Below the pieces are notes generated by a model. It did not search any database. It was not told where the DNA came from and worked only from the letters and a program-made list of their open reading frames with translations. 64,000 bases of DNA from Diospyros lotus (Eukaryota; Streptophyta; Magnoliopsida; Ericales; Ebenaceae): the NCBI RefSeq assembly GCF_014633365.1, contig NC_068346.1:33336639-33400638 (forward strand), written 5' to 3'. The translations under genes were made by a program, and so were the position numbers. Positions 13,051 to 22,406 of this stretch are shown here, piece by piece. The stretch's first letter is position 1. Each line of letters begins with the position of its first letter.

Positions 13051-13607
13051 ACGCAAAAGCAAGGCAAAATGTGACACATTGGGCATCAATTATAACTTAA
13101 CTTGCATAATCACAAACCAACTATCATTAGCGGTGACAACATGCCCTAGAATTACACTTTACCAATAAAGATACATTTTGATATAATCATGTTTTTTTTA
13201 GCACAATCCAAGCCTGCAACTTAAGACTTATCTTTACACACAGTGTGTCTATATATATATATATATATATAAGATTAAGGATACAAAGAAAGATAAAATA
13301 AGGTCTCAATCAAGAAGCAAAAAAAGGAAATTCACAAAGACAGCCCTAACATGTAGCAGAAATTAAAACATAAACCCTCAAAATCAACCACAATTGTATA
13401 AACCACAAAGTAACAGTTAGCTAGGGTTTCGCTACAGATACAAAGGGATGAACGATTCTAATAATTGAGTACCTCAATATTGAAACCCTAGAATTCAACT
13501 TCAACCTTCAAAGAAACAGAACAAAAAGAAAGAAACCCATATCCGAATTGATTGAGATCTGAACAATGAACCAAAAGAAAACTTGGAAGAGCGATAGAGA
13601 AACTTAC

Positions 13608-13835
13608 ATGAAACCAAGATCGACGATGACACAAGCAACAACGATATGTAGGAGCTTCGATCGCCAACTGTATGAAAGACAAGTTCGTGCAATAGAGGCA
13701 AAATTGGATTGACGAGAAGAAAGGGCAAAAAACTGAACATGCGGATATGGATTGACTGGAAGAAGGCAAATTTGGTAGAGGGTAGTGCGATTTGGATTGA
13801 CGAGATTTGGATTTGGAGGGATTTGAATTTGACAT
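13608..13835 (-). pseudogene. Possible captured first exon
   Basis: Minus-strand ATG at 13835 (MSNSNPSKSKSRQSK) is open for 76 codons up to a consensus donor, TTCAT|GTAAGT, at 13607. It may be the 5' exon of the same captured gene as the fragment at 11429-11746, since both are on the same strand in the right order, but no linking exon was identified. The Phe/Ser/Cys-rich translation makes a coding role uncertain. Confidence 0.25.
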
Positions 13836-14521
13836 GAAGAGGCGGAGATTGGACGCGCGAGAAGAAGGATGAATGATGGAGGTGATAGAAGAAAGGGTTT
13901 TGAAAAAGAATGATGAAATTAATATACAAGAGAAATTAATAAAATAAGATTTTGGAAAAAGAATGATGAAGTGTTAAAAGAGAAATAAATAAAAAAATTG
14001 TCTAATTAAGATTGTGGATTCAAGTTGATTTTTTAGGATCAATGACGACGGGACTTTTAATTAATAGTGAGAAATTTAAATATTCGTTATTAAAAAACTA
14101 ATTTTATACTATATTTAATGAGAGTATAAATAATCTCTCGCTATAATTATGAAAATTATGTTTTTAACGACGGGATATTTATTCTCACGTTAATTTTTTC
14201 TCGTTAAAAGCCATTTTTTTTGTAGTGTTCATGCATTGATGTTACCCCTCTTAAGCAAGGTTGTGTTATGTCAATGTGTCGATGTGGTTGTGATACGTTT
14301 AGAGAGATTGCATTTTTCCTGGTTAAGGTTAAGTGTTGTGTGGGATTCTCTTGGTCTGGGACATGTCGGAATATGTCGGTTTGTTTTCATGGTCTTGCAC
14401 ATATTCATGAAATTTTTTTTGAACTATCACTTAGATAATTTAGCATCTAATTTGGATTATGTCCCTAGAATATTCTCGAAATCCCGAGTTAACGCACGCT
14501 GGGGAAAAGCAGGGCGTTACA

Positions 14522-14768
14522 CCTTAGTTGGTAGCCTATTGAGGAGATACACTGAAGTGTTTACTACCTCAACCCAGAAGCTTTTAGAAATATTTTTCTC
14601 AAACAATAAACATCTGGCCATCTCCATGATAGACATGTTCTTTCTTTCACTCACTTTATTTTGTTGTGGAGAATAGGTGACTATTAATTGATGATGAATT
14701 CCAACCTCACTGAGATACTTCTTGAAATACAAGGAGGTAAACTCAATTCTATTGTCAAACCTCAACAC
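14522..14768 (-). pseudogene. Copia integrase core
   Basis: The minus-strand reading RFDNRIEFTS, then SPQQNKVSERKNMSIMEMAR and SFWVEVVNTSVYLLNRLP is the Copia integrase catalytic core. The second Asp (FDN) and the Glu of VSERKN are both present. Continues at 6478-6739 beyond the solo-LTR insertion. Confidence 0.9.
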
Positions 14769-15099
14769 CTTAATTTTTCTTCCAAATTAATTTTTAGCAA
14801 ATGTTTTGAACTTAAGAAATTCTCCAAACACTTTAGACTTTTATTTGAGAAAAAATACCCAGCACATTCTAGTGCTATCATTAATGAACAATAGGAAGTA
14901 TCTGTTACCATTGAGAGAGGATGTCTTCATGGGTCCACATACATCAGTATGAACCAATTCCAGCATGTCAGATGCCCTCCAAGCCTAATTTTTAGTAAAT
15001 GGCAACCCTTGTTGCTTTCCAAACTGACATACACTCTTGTTATCATGACCAACAAACAAATATTGTGCAAGCTCTTTATCATGCATATACTTTAAAGCA

Positions 15100-15403
15100 C
15101 CATAGTTAAAATGCCCTAACCTTTTATGTCAAAGAGATGACTCATCAACTAAACCAACTAAAGCATTCATATTAGATTGTTTTCAATTTATTAGAAAATA
15201 TTTGTTCTTTATCATAACAATAAGTAATTCAACACTAGTTGGATTAGCAATTGTGCATGCATTGTCTCTTCAAAGTGAGAAGTGTAATGCTTTTCTAGCA
15301 TTTGAGGTACACTAAAAAGATTTTGACTATTTTTAGGCACATATAAGACATCTGTGATCAGTTTAGTACCTTTTGGTGCCTTTAACTTCCACAAATTCTC
15401 CAT
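15100..15403 (-). pseudogene. Copia GAG-pre-integrase region
   Basis: Minus-strand KGTKLITDVLYVPKNSQNLF followed by SVPQMLEK is the conserved segment between protease and integrase. Downstream to 14770 the frame is broken by several stops. No intact protease DTG motif was found. Confidence 0.7.
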
Positions 15404-15716
15404 TTCCCACTTTCACTCTAGAAAAGAAGTCTTTCGAATCTACAGGGCATTCACCAATTCTAGCAAGGTGATCTAATTAAGGTCTCTTGAATCTTCAAGA
15501 TATGAGATCTTTGCCTCAAACCTTTCAGCCAAGCTCACCAAAACTTTCTCCACAACTCTCTTTTCTAACAGTTCTTCCCCCAACAACCTCATATTGTTCA
15601 CCACCCTTAAAGAGTCTGCTAGCATATTCTTGAATTATCTCAAAATCATTCGTTCTGAGTAGTTCAAATTCTCTTCTAAGATTCAAGACTTACATCTGTC
15701 TTATTTTCTCATTGCC

Positions 15717-16073
15717 TTAGAACTCCTCCTTTAGTTTGTCCCAGGCTTCTTTAGGTGTGTCACATGCTATTATCTTGTTGAAAATAGCTTCTGACATAGC
15801 TGCTTGCAAACATGCCAAAGCCTTGAATTTTTTAGCTGACTCTTCTACATGATGCTTTATTTGTGCTATGGTAAAGTTGACTCTAAGTGGTGGAGGATCT
15901 CTATCTATCTTAACTACATTCCAAAGGTCGAGACCCCTTAAGTAAGTCTTCATCTTTACAACCCAAATATCATAGTTTTCTCCTAAAAATATAGGAGCTA
16001 AAGGTGATGAAACACTGCTTGAGGTTATGACTAAACTCTTAGGTTTCTGGGTTTTAGTAGTAAGGGTCCACAA
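15717..16073 (-). pseudogene. Copia gag N-terminal part
   Basis: Minus-strand reading contains LGENYDIWVVKMKTYLRGLD and DTPKEAWDKLKEEF, the UBN2-type gag of plant Copia elements. There is no ATG at its start (position 16073 reads TTG), because an insertion begins just beyond it; the true start has been separated from the rest. Confidence 0.85.
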
Positions 16074-16077
16074 GCTA

Positions 16078-17465
16078 ATAATATTTTATATAAAGGATCA
16101 TACTTTTCATTGTGATTCTTTTTATTCAATCAATTATTATTTCAAAGGCTTTATGTTTTATTTGTCATTAATGATTGTCGTCATTATTTATTGCAATCTA
16201 TATTTGACAAAGTCCATAGATCAAATAGGCTTGTGGCATATGGTCGTGCACAGAGATGACGATCATGAAACATATTTCTTATAAACCTTGATCTTAAATG
16301 TTCCTAGTCATAGAGTTATTACGTATGAACACTAATAGCTCGGATAGACTAACACATATGATGCATGCTCAATTAATAGAATGTCTTGTTTCATGGACAT
16401 TGGTGTGAGGACACTAGTGCATATATGTGGGTGCTTATTAGAAGAATAAGTACACTGAACTAACCCGCTGTAAAATTCCTAATGATTATTGTTCAATGTT
16501 GAATTGGAATTCTTGTGTTACAATTATGCAGACTGACCCTTAGACTTGAGACATTATGATAATCTTATATTTGACTAGTTACGACTTGATGTTATTTGGA
16601 TTCTAAAGGAATTGTTAACAAACTATCACTAGGCATGTCCTTGTCACATATGAAGGCTTATGAATGTCAATAAAGGATTCGTCACTTATCGTACAGATAA
16701 GAGGATGTCCTATGTATTCCAATAATTTCATGACTGTGGAAATCCTTGGCCAAGGTGAGGTGGAAATCAAAAAGTGTTTTGATTTCACCTATTAAATCAT
16801 AAATTTAGAATGGATACATAATTATTAAATAGTTAGGGTTCGACATAAAACCATACACTAAATTCACTCAAGACATTAATTGATGAAAGGATTTTACTGC
16901 ACAGTAATTGCAATTGAAAAGGTCCACATATATTTCATCATTGGCTAGGTATTCATGACATGTTGCTAAACGTTAACCATGATATATAGAGATTTTAGAA
17001 TTAATTTGATTAATATTAAAATTATTAATTAAAAAGTTTAATTAAGAAGCTCGTGTTTAAATTAAACCAATAGATTGGGCCCTAAAGTAACCCAATAGAG
17101 TTGGGTCCTACATCTAGTCTAATGGTGGATCTAAGGGGTCACACACTTGGATCGAGTCCAGTTCACAATTAAAAGAAAGAATCGGCCCAATATGATTAGA
17201 GTCCAGCCCTAAAACATTTAGGGTTTTGTTATGGCAGGATTAGGGTTTTGTACTCTATAAATATGCCACTTCTAAACACTTAGAGAGATGAAGAAAATTT
17301 TCGTGTTCTCTCTCTTAAAAAAAAAAATCGTCTAAGTTGCTAGCACGACTTGGGACGTCGTGGAAATGACTGATCATGTGAACTGACTTAGAAGAGTTCG
17401 CGTTTGCGTCTCTACAGATCGGAAATAGACGGGATCAAAGGCTGCATGATCGCGATTTTCTAACA
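16078..17465. mobile_element. LTR-derived insertion in the Copia leader
   Basis: About 1.4 kb of non-coding DNA separates the Copia primer site (17511-17523) from its gag, where only a short leader is expected. On the minus strand it begins TGTTAGAAAATC at 17465. The far edge near 16078 is unclear, and no TSD was found. The part at 16270-16990 resembles 36840-37500 in order and phrasing (CCTTGGCCAAGG..., ATTAATGGAAGAATT-like), so both are probably diverged copies of one LTR family. Confidence 0.45.
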
Positions 17466-17525
17466 CTTGCTGGTTTCTCTCTTTCTCACAGTCCCTCTTA
17501 AGAACTTGACAGCTCTGATACCATT

Positions 17526-17793
17526 TGTTGGTTTGAGTACATTGAAGAAGAAGAAAGAAGGCAAAAAATGAGGCAAAAACTCTTAATTCTATTTATCAAA
17601 AACAAGTACATGTATATATTCATAAAGCACAAAATGCTTCCGTAAAATCTGCAACACAACCACTTAATATTTCTTGATTTTCTGCTCCTCCACAAACTAC
17701 ACATAAATCAGTAACAACTTCCCACAATTTCAGCTGAACTTCATATAAAAAATAATCATTCCTTTTGAAAAGCAAAAGTGTCAACCTTCAACA
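17526..17793 (-). repeat. 5' LTR of the Copia element
   Basis: 268 bases, TGTTGG...CAACA. The adjacent primer site TGGTATCAGAGCT (minus strand) begins two bases inside it. Shares blocks with the truncated copy at 5670-5825. Confidence 0.85.
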
Positions 17794-17970
17794 ATCATGC
17801 TTTGTATAAAAAATCAGTAACACTTGTCATTAGCCCAATAAATCCAGTTGGTTAGGTGGTCCTAGCTTAGCTATTTTTCCCGTTGGTTGAATGAGTATTT
17901 GTAATTTTTATTCAAAGTCCCTAGGTGCTTATAGTGCTGATCTATGTTCCACCTTGATCACATTCTATAG

Positions 17971-19072
17971 AGATGAGTCAAAGTTTATCCAGCAAGTTGT
18001 TATAGCAGTTCAAGACAAAATCAATCGCACAATCTTGAATGTTTCCCCTTACTTAATTGGAACGCATACTCGCGCAGAAGACATCAACACTTGGTTACAA
18101 GATGAATCTGGTGATGTTAGCCTGGCAGCCATTTGTGGGATGGGCGGAATAGGGAAGACTACGATAGCTAAAGTTGTGTATAATTTAAAATTCTCAAGTT
18201 TTGAAGGTGGCAGCTTTCTTGAAAATATAAGAGAAATTTCAGGACAACCCAGAGGTTTAATTCGTTTGCAAAAAAAACTTCTTTCAGATATTCTAAGGGG
18301 GAGAAAGGAAAAAGTATATAGTATTGATGAAGGGATCGCCAAAATTAAAGCTGCCCTATATTGCAAAAGAGTTCTTGTGGTCCTTGATGATGTTGACAAA
18401 ATGGAGCAATTGGATGCAATACTTGGAATGCGAGATTGGTTTTCTCAAGGAAGTAAAATCATAATTACAACCAGGAATGAGCAGTTACCAAGGGCTCATG
18501 AAACTTGCAGGATATACAGGGTTGAAAAATTGGATGATGCAGAATCACTAGAGCTCTTCAGTTGGCATGCCTTTGGACAAGACCATCCCACTGATGATTA
18601 TGAGGCAGATTCTAGAAGAATGGTGCACTACTGTGATGGGTTGCCATTAGCCATTAAAGTTTTGAGTACTTCTTTATCTGGAAAAAGCCTAGATGTATGG
18701 AAGAGTCATTTAGAAAAACTAAAAGCAATACCCAACGGTAAAGTATTTGAAAAGCTCAAAATAAGCTATGAAAATTTGCAAGATGAGCATGACAAAAATT
18801 TGTTCCTCCATATTGCTTGTTTCTTCGTTGGGAAAGACAAAGATTGGACAGTTCAAGTCCTAAACAAGTGTGACTTCTACACGACAATTGGAATCCACAA
18901 TCTTATTGATAGATGCATGTTAAGTATTGATTTCCGGAATAAGTTGAGAATGCATCAATTGATTCAAGATATGGGAAGAGAAATTGTTCGGCAAGAATCG
19001 CCATATGAGCCAGGTAAGCGCAGTAGAATATGGAATCATGAAGAGTCCTTTGATGTCTTGGCAGAAAAAACT
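17971..19072 (+). CDS. TNL-1 exon 2, NB-ARC domain
   Basis: The nucleotide-binding switch of the receptor. Acceptor CTATAG|AGATGAG; first residues GDESKFIQQVV. Visible motifs: P-loop GMGGIGKTT (about residue 232), kinase-2 VLVVLDDVD (about 310), RNBS-B GSKIIITTR, GLPLA (about 399), RNBS-D FLHIACFFVG, and MHQL in place of MHDL (about 503). Length (1102 bases) is identical to TNL-2 exon 2 and the frame is intact. Ends ACT|GTGAGT. Confidence 0.92.
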
Positions 19073-19163
19073 GTGAGTACAAACATGTTACTTGTGTGTG
19101 CATTTTAATTAACAATACTTTCTTTCTCTATTTTACTCTTCTGTTTTGGCCCTTTGTTATTAG

Positions 19164-19555
19164 GGTGCTGAGAAAATAGAAGGCCTCATTCTGGACATGC
19201 ACTTCTTGAAGGGTAATAAATTTTGCAGGAAAACTCAATGTTCTTTGATCGATGTAATTCACCAAAATGACAATGTTTTTCTGTGTTCTCCTGGAATCCA
19301 ATAGGGGTTGCTGAAGGAAATTCTAGCGAAGTAGTTTTTGAAACAAATGCATTTGCAAAGATGTGCAAGCTAAGACTTCTCCAGCTCAATTTTGTACAAC
19401 TCAGTGGCAGCTTTGAAAAATTTCCTAAAACATTAAGGTGGTTGTGTTGGCATGGCTTCCCTTTTGAATCTATACACAATGACTTCCAATTGGATAACGT
19501 GGTGGCTCTTGACATGCGTTACAGCAGGTTGAAAAATGTTTGGGATGGAAGAAAG
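19164..19555 (+). pseudogene. TNL-1 exon 3 with 46-base frameshifting deletion
   Basis: Begins GAEKIEGLILDM, the usual linker to the LRRs. It aligns to TNL-2 exon 3 (438 bases) except for a 46-base gap at about 19230, between the equivalents of TNL-2 positions 42146 and 42196. The shifted frame stops at TAG 19302-19304. The original frame resumes as AFAKMCKLRLLQLNF further on, showing the exon was once coding throughout. Confidence 0.85.
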
Positions 19556-19680
19556 GTGAGCAGTGTTCTTATGGTACTGAATTCATTTCATATCCATACT
19601 TGCTGGGTTATTAATGAAGTTCTTCTTTCTTTCTATCTTTCTTTTTATCTTTTTCTTTTTCTTTTTGTTTTGTTTTGCAG

Positions 19681-20607
19681 TGTTTTAGTTCATTGAAAAT
19701 CCTTAATCTCAGTCACTCTCATTTCCTTGCCAAAACTCCTGATTTCTCACTAGTCCCCAATCTTGAGAGACTAATTCTTAAAGATTGTGTGAACTTGGCT
19801 GAGGTTCATGAATCCATTGGAAACTTAAAGGCACTTGCTGTTATGATCCTAAAAGATTGCAGAAATCTGAGGAAGTTGCCAACAAACTTCATTGTGCTAA
19901 AATCTTTTGAAAAGCTCGACATATCTGGTTGCTCAAATCTTGATGAGTTGCCAACAGGACTGATGAATATGAAATCTTTGAAAGTGTTCCTTGCTGACAG
20001 AATTGATATAAGTCGTTTGCTCTCAACCACTGGAGAGCCAAAATCTCGATATGCATTTCTTTGGTCTTTGGTACAAAGGTTTGGAAGAGTTCCACAGTTG
20101 TCACGGTCTCCTTTGCCGAGCTCATTAGTACGGTTGAGTCTTGAAAACTGCAATCTCTCTGATGATGTTTTCCCCATGGATTTTAGTCACTTGAACTTGT
20201 TGAGGGATTTGAACCTTGGCAGAAATCCTATCCGTAGCCTACCAGAATGCATCAGAGGTCTTAGTGCACTACATATCCTACGCTTAGAATCATGTACAGA
20301 GCTTCAATCGCTTTTGGAGCTACCGAGCTTGGAAATATTGCAGGTGCCAGAGTGCACATCTTTGCAAAGGATAACTTATCAGTCAAGTACGTCCGGACCA
20401 CAAATCATAGAACTAACAAATTGTGGGAAACTGGTTGACCTAGAGGGTGACATCAAGCTTGAGCCTATAGGAAATGTAGATGCGGAAGTCATAAAAGTTT
20501 TGGGCTTGCACAACGTGCAATCTATGACAAACGTTGAGATGGACTTTTTCAATGGCGTCTCAGCAAATAGCACCTCATCCGGCAGAATTGAGAGGCTTCC
20601 TATTCAG
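19681..20607 (+). CDS. TNL-1 exon 4, leucine-rich repeats
   Basis: Leucine-rich repeats of the ligand-sensing part: LKILNLSHSHFLAKTPDF, NLERLILKDCVNL, LEKLDISGC-like units spaced about 23-24 residues. Acceptor TTTTGCAG|TG, donor CAG|GTTCTC at 20608, immediately before a (CT)n tract. Out of frame with the exon 1-2 reading because of the exon 3 deletion. Confidence 0.88.

Positions 20608-20608
<1 letters not shown>

Positions 20609-20657
<49 letters not shown>
20609..20657. repeat. (CT)n microsatellite in TNL-1 intron 4
   Basis: About 23 CT units directly after the donor site; TNL-2 has about 11 at the same place (43567-43590). The exon border is set by the CAG|GTTCTC donor and the downstream CTCAG|GGGCTG acceptor shared by both copies. 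Confidence 0.9.
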
Positions 20658-20701
20658 AATTGTGCAAGAACTTCTTTTCCGAATTGAATTTCATGGCTCA
20701 G

Positions 20702-21385
20702 GGGCTGCATGAAGAAGGTATATTCAGCACATTTTTTCCAGGAGGCGAGGTTCCAGACTGGTTTAGCAATAAAAGTGCAGGGTCCGCAATATCTTTTACT
20801 GTGTGCTCACTACCTAATTGCAGGTTCCAAGGCCTGAACTTCTGTTGTGTCTATGCACTTTCCGATAAAGAGGAGATTTGCTGGCCACCTCCATTATTTG
20901 CTAAAGTTTGCAATAAGAGCAAGGATCTCAAGTGGATATATGGTCCGCGTGGCTTTGTCATTCCAAAAGCTGGAGAAGAGGTGATATGGTTAAGCCACTG
21001 GAAGCTTGGGAATTATTTAGACGCAGGTGATGAAGTGACAGTTAAAGTAGTCGTTGATGTTGGTTTTCAAGTGAAAGAGTGTGGCATAAACCATGTGTGC
21101 GCGCAAGATCAAGAGGACATCGAGAAAGCCTCTTTTGATCACTCTCGTTTAGATGCATGTATTTATGGAAGTATCCCACGGGTTTCTAGTGTAACTATTA
21201 ATGGGGCAACTTTTCTCGGCATTCGTATCAACTACTCCCGGGGAAGGTCCTCACTATCACACCACCTTTCTAGATATGATTGGTCCCAAAAATTGTTGGA
21301 AGACTCCACAGAAATAACTGGTTCGTATCTTGTAGCTTTCCATATTTCTTTGTGCTCTTCGGCTGGGTATTGGATGAAGAATTGA
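20702..21385 (+). CDS. TNL-1 exon 5, C-JID post-LRR domain
   Basis: Encodes GLHEEGIFSTFFPGGEVPDW and onward, matching the C-terminal jelly-roll/Ig-like (C-JID) domain of TNLs, in which a PG..[IV]P.WF motif is diagnostic. Acceptor GGCTCAG|GGGCTG. Stop at 21383-21385. 684 bases against 705 in TNL-2, a difference at the 3' end and small in-frame indels. Confidence 0.88.
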   Translation, partial: GLHEEGIFSTFFPGGEVPDWFSNKSAGSAISFTVCSLPNCRFQGLNFCCVYALSDKEEICWPPPLFAKVCNKSKDLKWIYGPRGFVIPKAGEEVIWLSHWKLGNYLDAGDEVTVKVVVDVGFQVKECGINHVCAQDQEDIEKASFDHSRLDACIYGSIPRVSSVTINGATFLGIRINYSRGRSSLSHHLSRYDWSQKLLEDSTEITGSYLVAFHISLCSSAGYWMKN

Positions 21386-21900
21386 GTTAATTACTTTCCA
21401 CAGTGAGACTGTGAAGAACAAAAAAGATGATGAAAAAAGCGATACAGTCAGAATGATTTATGCAAAAGTAGTCATTAAAATATGCAGTAGTGATATTTTT
21501 GAGAATATATATTCCTTTATTCGTTATTATTTCATTTATGATATCCAAGGAAATTCACATACGATCTCTCTAAGGGTTTGTGTTGATTTGCTTGGTTTAC
21601 AGGCCAAGTGGTAGTACAAGATGAGAATGGGGTTTTCAGGCTACCAACAGGGGCAGCAAGGTGAGCAAGGCCTGTCACATATTTTCCATACTTTTAAGGC
21701 AAACTCTATTTCTTTAGTCATCAGCTTGATATCCAATCATGATCTCTGCACTACCGTTAAGTCAATTTTGCTAAGATCTCTACAAACTTTGAAATCTGAT
21801 CTCCTTTTGTGGTCTCTGCAGAATTTGAAGTTGCCCCCTCAGAAGTCTCTGAACTTGAATTGCTCCACCAAAACTATAGTGAGAGTATATTGTTTAATAT
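21386..21900 (+). other. TNL-1 downstream region with exon-like blocks
   Basis: Aligns with 44341-45640 behind TNL-2. Two blocks keep equal length and splice-like borders in both copies: 21603-21660 (58 bases, TTTACAG|...|GTGAGC) and 21822-21878 (57 bases, CTGCAG|...|GTGAGA). The first is open in one shared frame (VQDENGVFRLPTGAA). They could be alternative 3' exons or spliced 3' UTR. Coding use is not established. Confidence 0.35.
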
Positions 21901-21960
21901 ATATATATATATATTATCGTATATCATTGCCTAGAGGCACGATGTAAATAATATTAAGAT
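21901..21960. mobile_element. Possible Helitron 3'-end relic
   Basis: After a TTTAATATATATA stretch, GAGGCACGATGTAAATAATATT closely resembles the 45670-45690 end of the Helitron behind TNL-2 (AAGGCACGGTGTAAATAATATT). A small palindrome, TGCCTAGAGGCA, takes the place of the hairpin. The following 110 bases are AT-rich, then the Gypsy LTR begins. Confidence 0.35.
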
Positions 21961-22076
21961 TAAAATGTAGTTATAATTTATAAGTATTATGTTATAATAA
22001 TTTTTCTTATATTAAATGCTCTACAAAACTCAAATAAAAAACAAATATATAAGATTTTTAATGTTCACTAATATTG

Positions 22077-22406
22077 TGATAGAGATAGAATTTTGAGGAA
22101 GAAAATCTGTTGAATTGCGATGAAGAAAAGGGGAGAAAAATTGTAGAGGTAAGATTCGCAAGAGATTTGATTATCTTAATTCTTCATAATAATTAGTATA
22201 AATCAAAGACCTATTAAATAGATTAAAACAAATCCACTAAGCTACAAAATAGGAAAATACTAACAACAAATCAACCACCTAATATTATCTAACAGAATAA
22301 ACAAACTAAAATCAAACCCACTAGCCCCTATGCCTATAATTTATTTTAACTAAGTCAATTAACCAACAACCAATAGAAGAAAATCCCAGCCTTCTTTTAC
22401 ATGTAG
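22077..22406 (-). repeat. 3' LTR of old Gypsy element, main part
   Basis: Starts TGATAGAGATAG. The last 17 bases of this LTR lie at 31891-31900 and 34516-34522 because of two later insertions. Matches 35571-35904. Confidence 0.85.

Larger units (their letters stand above)
8773..14227. mobile_element. Non-autonomous CACTA transposon, complete
   Basis: Ends are CACTACAAAAAAAA at 8773 and its complement ending GTAGTG at 14227, with a 3-base TSD, TTC (8770-8772 and 14228-14230). The terminal repeats match over about 28 bases (CACTAC, A-run, then TTTTAACGAG). Subterminal regions hold repeated CGTCGTTA / TAACGACG motifs (about 8830-9160 and 14040-14200). No transposase-like ORF is seen in the 5455 bases, so it would need transposase in trans. 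The interior carries spliced-gene-like fragments on the minus strand. Confidence 0.92.
6740..14521 (+). mobile_element. Solo LTR of a long-LTR retrotransposon (split by CACTA)
   Basis: Starts TGTAATATCCC at 6740, ends GGGCGTTACA at 14521, flanked by CCTTG (6735-6739) and CCTTA (14522-14526). Removing it and one duplication rejoins the Copia integrase frame exactly. Without the 5.5-kb CACTA it is about 2.3 kb, with TG...CA ends and no internal domain, so a solo LTR. Related LTRs with the TGTAAYACYC start occur at 31901-34510 (minus) and 35905. The direct repeat GGTGGGGYTGAGAGTGGACA occurs twice at about 8550-8612. The ORFs at 7165-7980 are not recognisable proteins. Confidence 0.85.
5670..17793 (-). 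mobile_element. Degenerate Ty1/Copia retrotransposon in TNL-1 intron 1
   Basis: Starts TGTTGG at 5670 and ends CAACA at 17793, flanked by GTCAT (5665-5669) and ATCAT (17794-17798), a 5-base duplication with one mismatch. The intact target, CCATGTCATGCTTTG, is seen in the homologous intron of TNL-2. The right LTR is 17526-17793; a tRNA-iMet-type primer site (minus-strand TGGTATCAGAGCT) lies at 17511-17523, so the element reads right to left. The left LTR copy is truncated after about 160 bases and fused to the end of pol. Gag and pol are fragmentary, and two further insertions interrupt it. Confidence 0.88.
5098..21385 (+). pseudogene. TNL-1: TIR-NB-LRR resistance gene copy, disrupted
   Basis: An intracellular immune receptor of the TIR-NB-ARC-LRR class. 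Such proteins sense pathogen effectors; the TIR domain acts as an NADase-type signalling enzyme. Exons from splice motifs and TNL-2 comparison: 5098-5624, 17971-19072, 19164-19555, 19681-20607, 20702-21385. Domains in order: TIR, NB-ARC, LRRs, C-JID post-LRR domain. Intron 1 contains a 12.1-kb Copia element that TNL-2 lacks. Exon 3 lacks 46 bases present in TNL-2, which shifts the frame and brings a TAG at 19302-19304; the LRR and C-JID would not be translated. A truncated TIR-NB product of about 590 residues is possible if intron 1 is still spliced. The start was chosen because homology among the three TNL copies begins just upstream of this ATG; an in-frame ATG at 4993 lies in unshared sequence. 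Confidence 0.9.

Noticed and set aside
14236..14676. 146-residue + strand ORF
   Set aside because: Spans the end of a solo LTR and the antisense of Copia integrase; no domain.
20608..20658. Leu-Ser repeat protein tail at the end of TNL-1 exon 4
   Set aside because: It is the (CT)n tract after a consensus donor; the TNL-2 comparison shows both copies splice before it.
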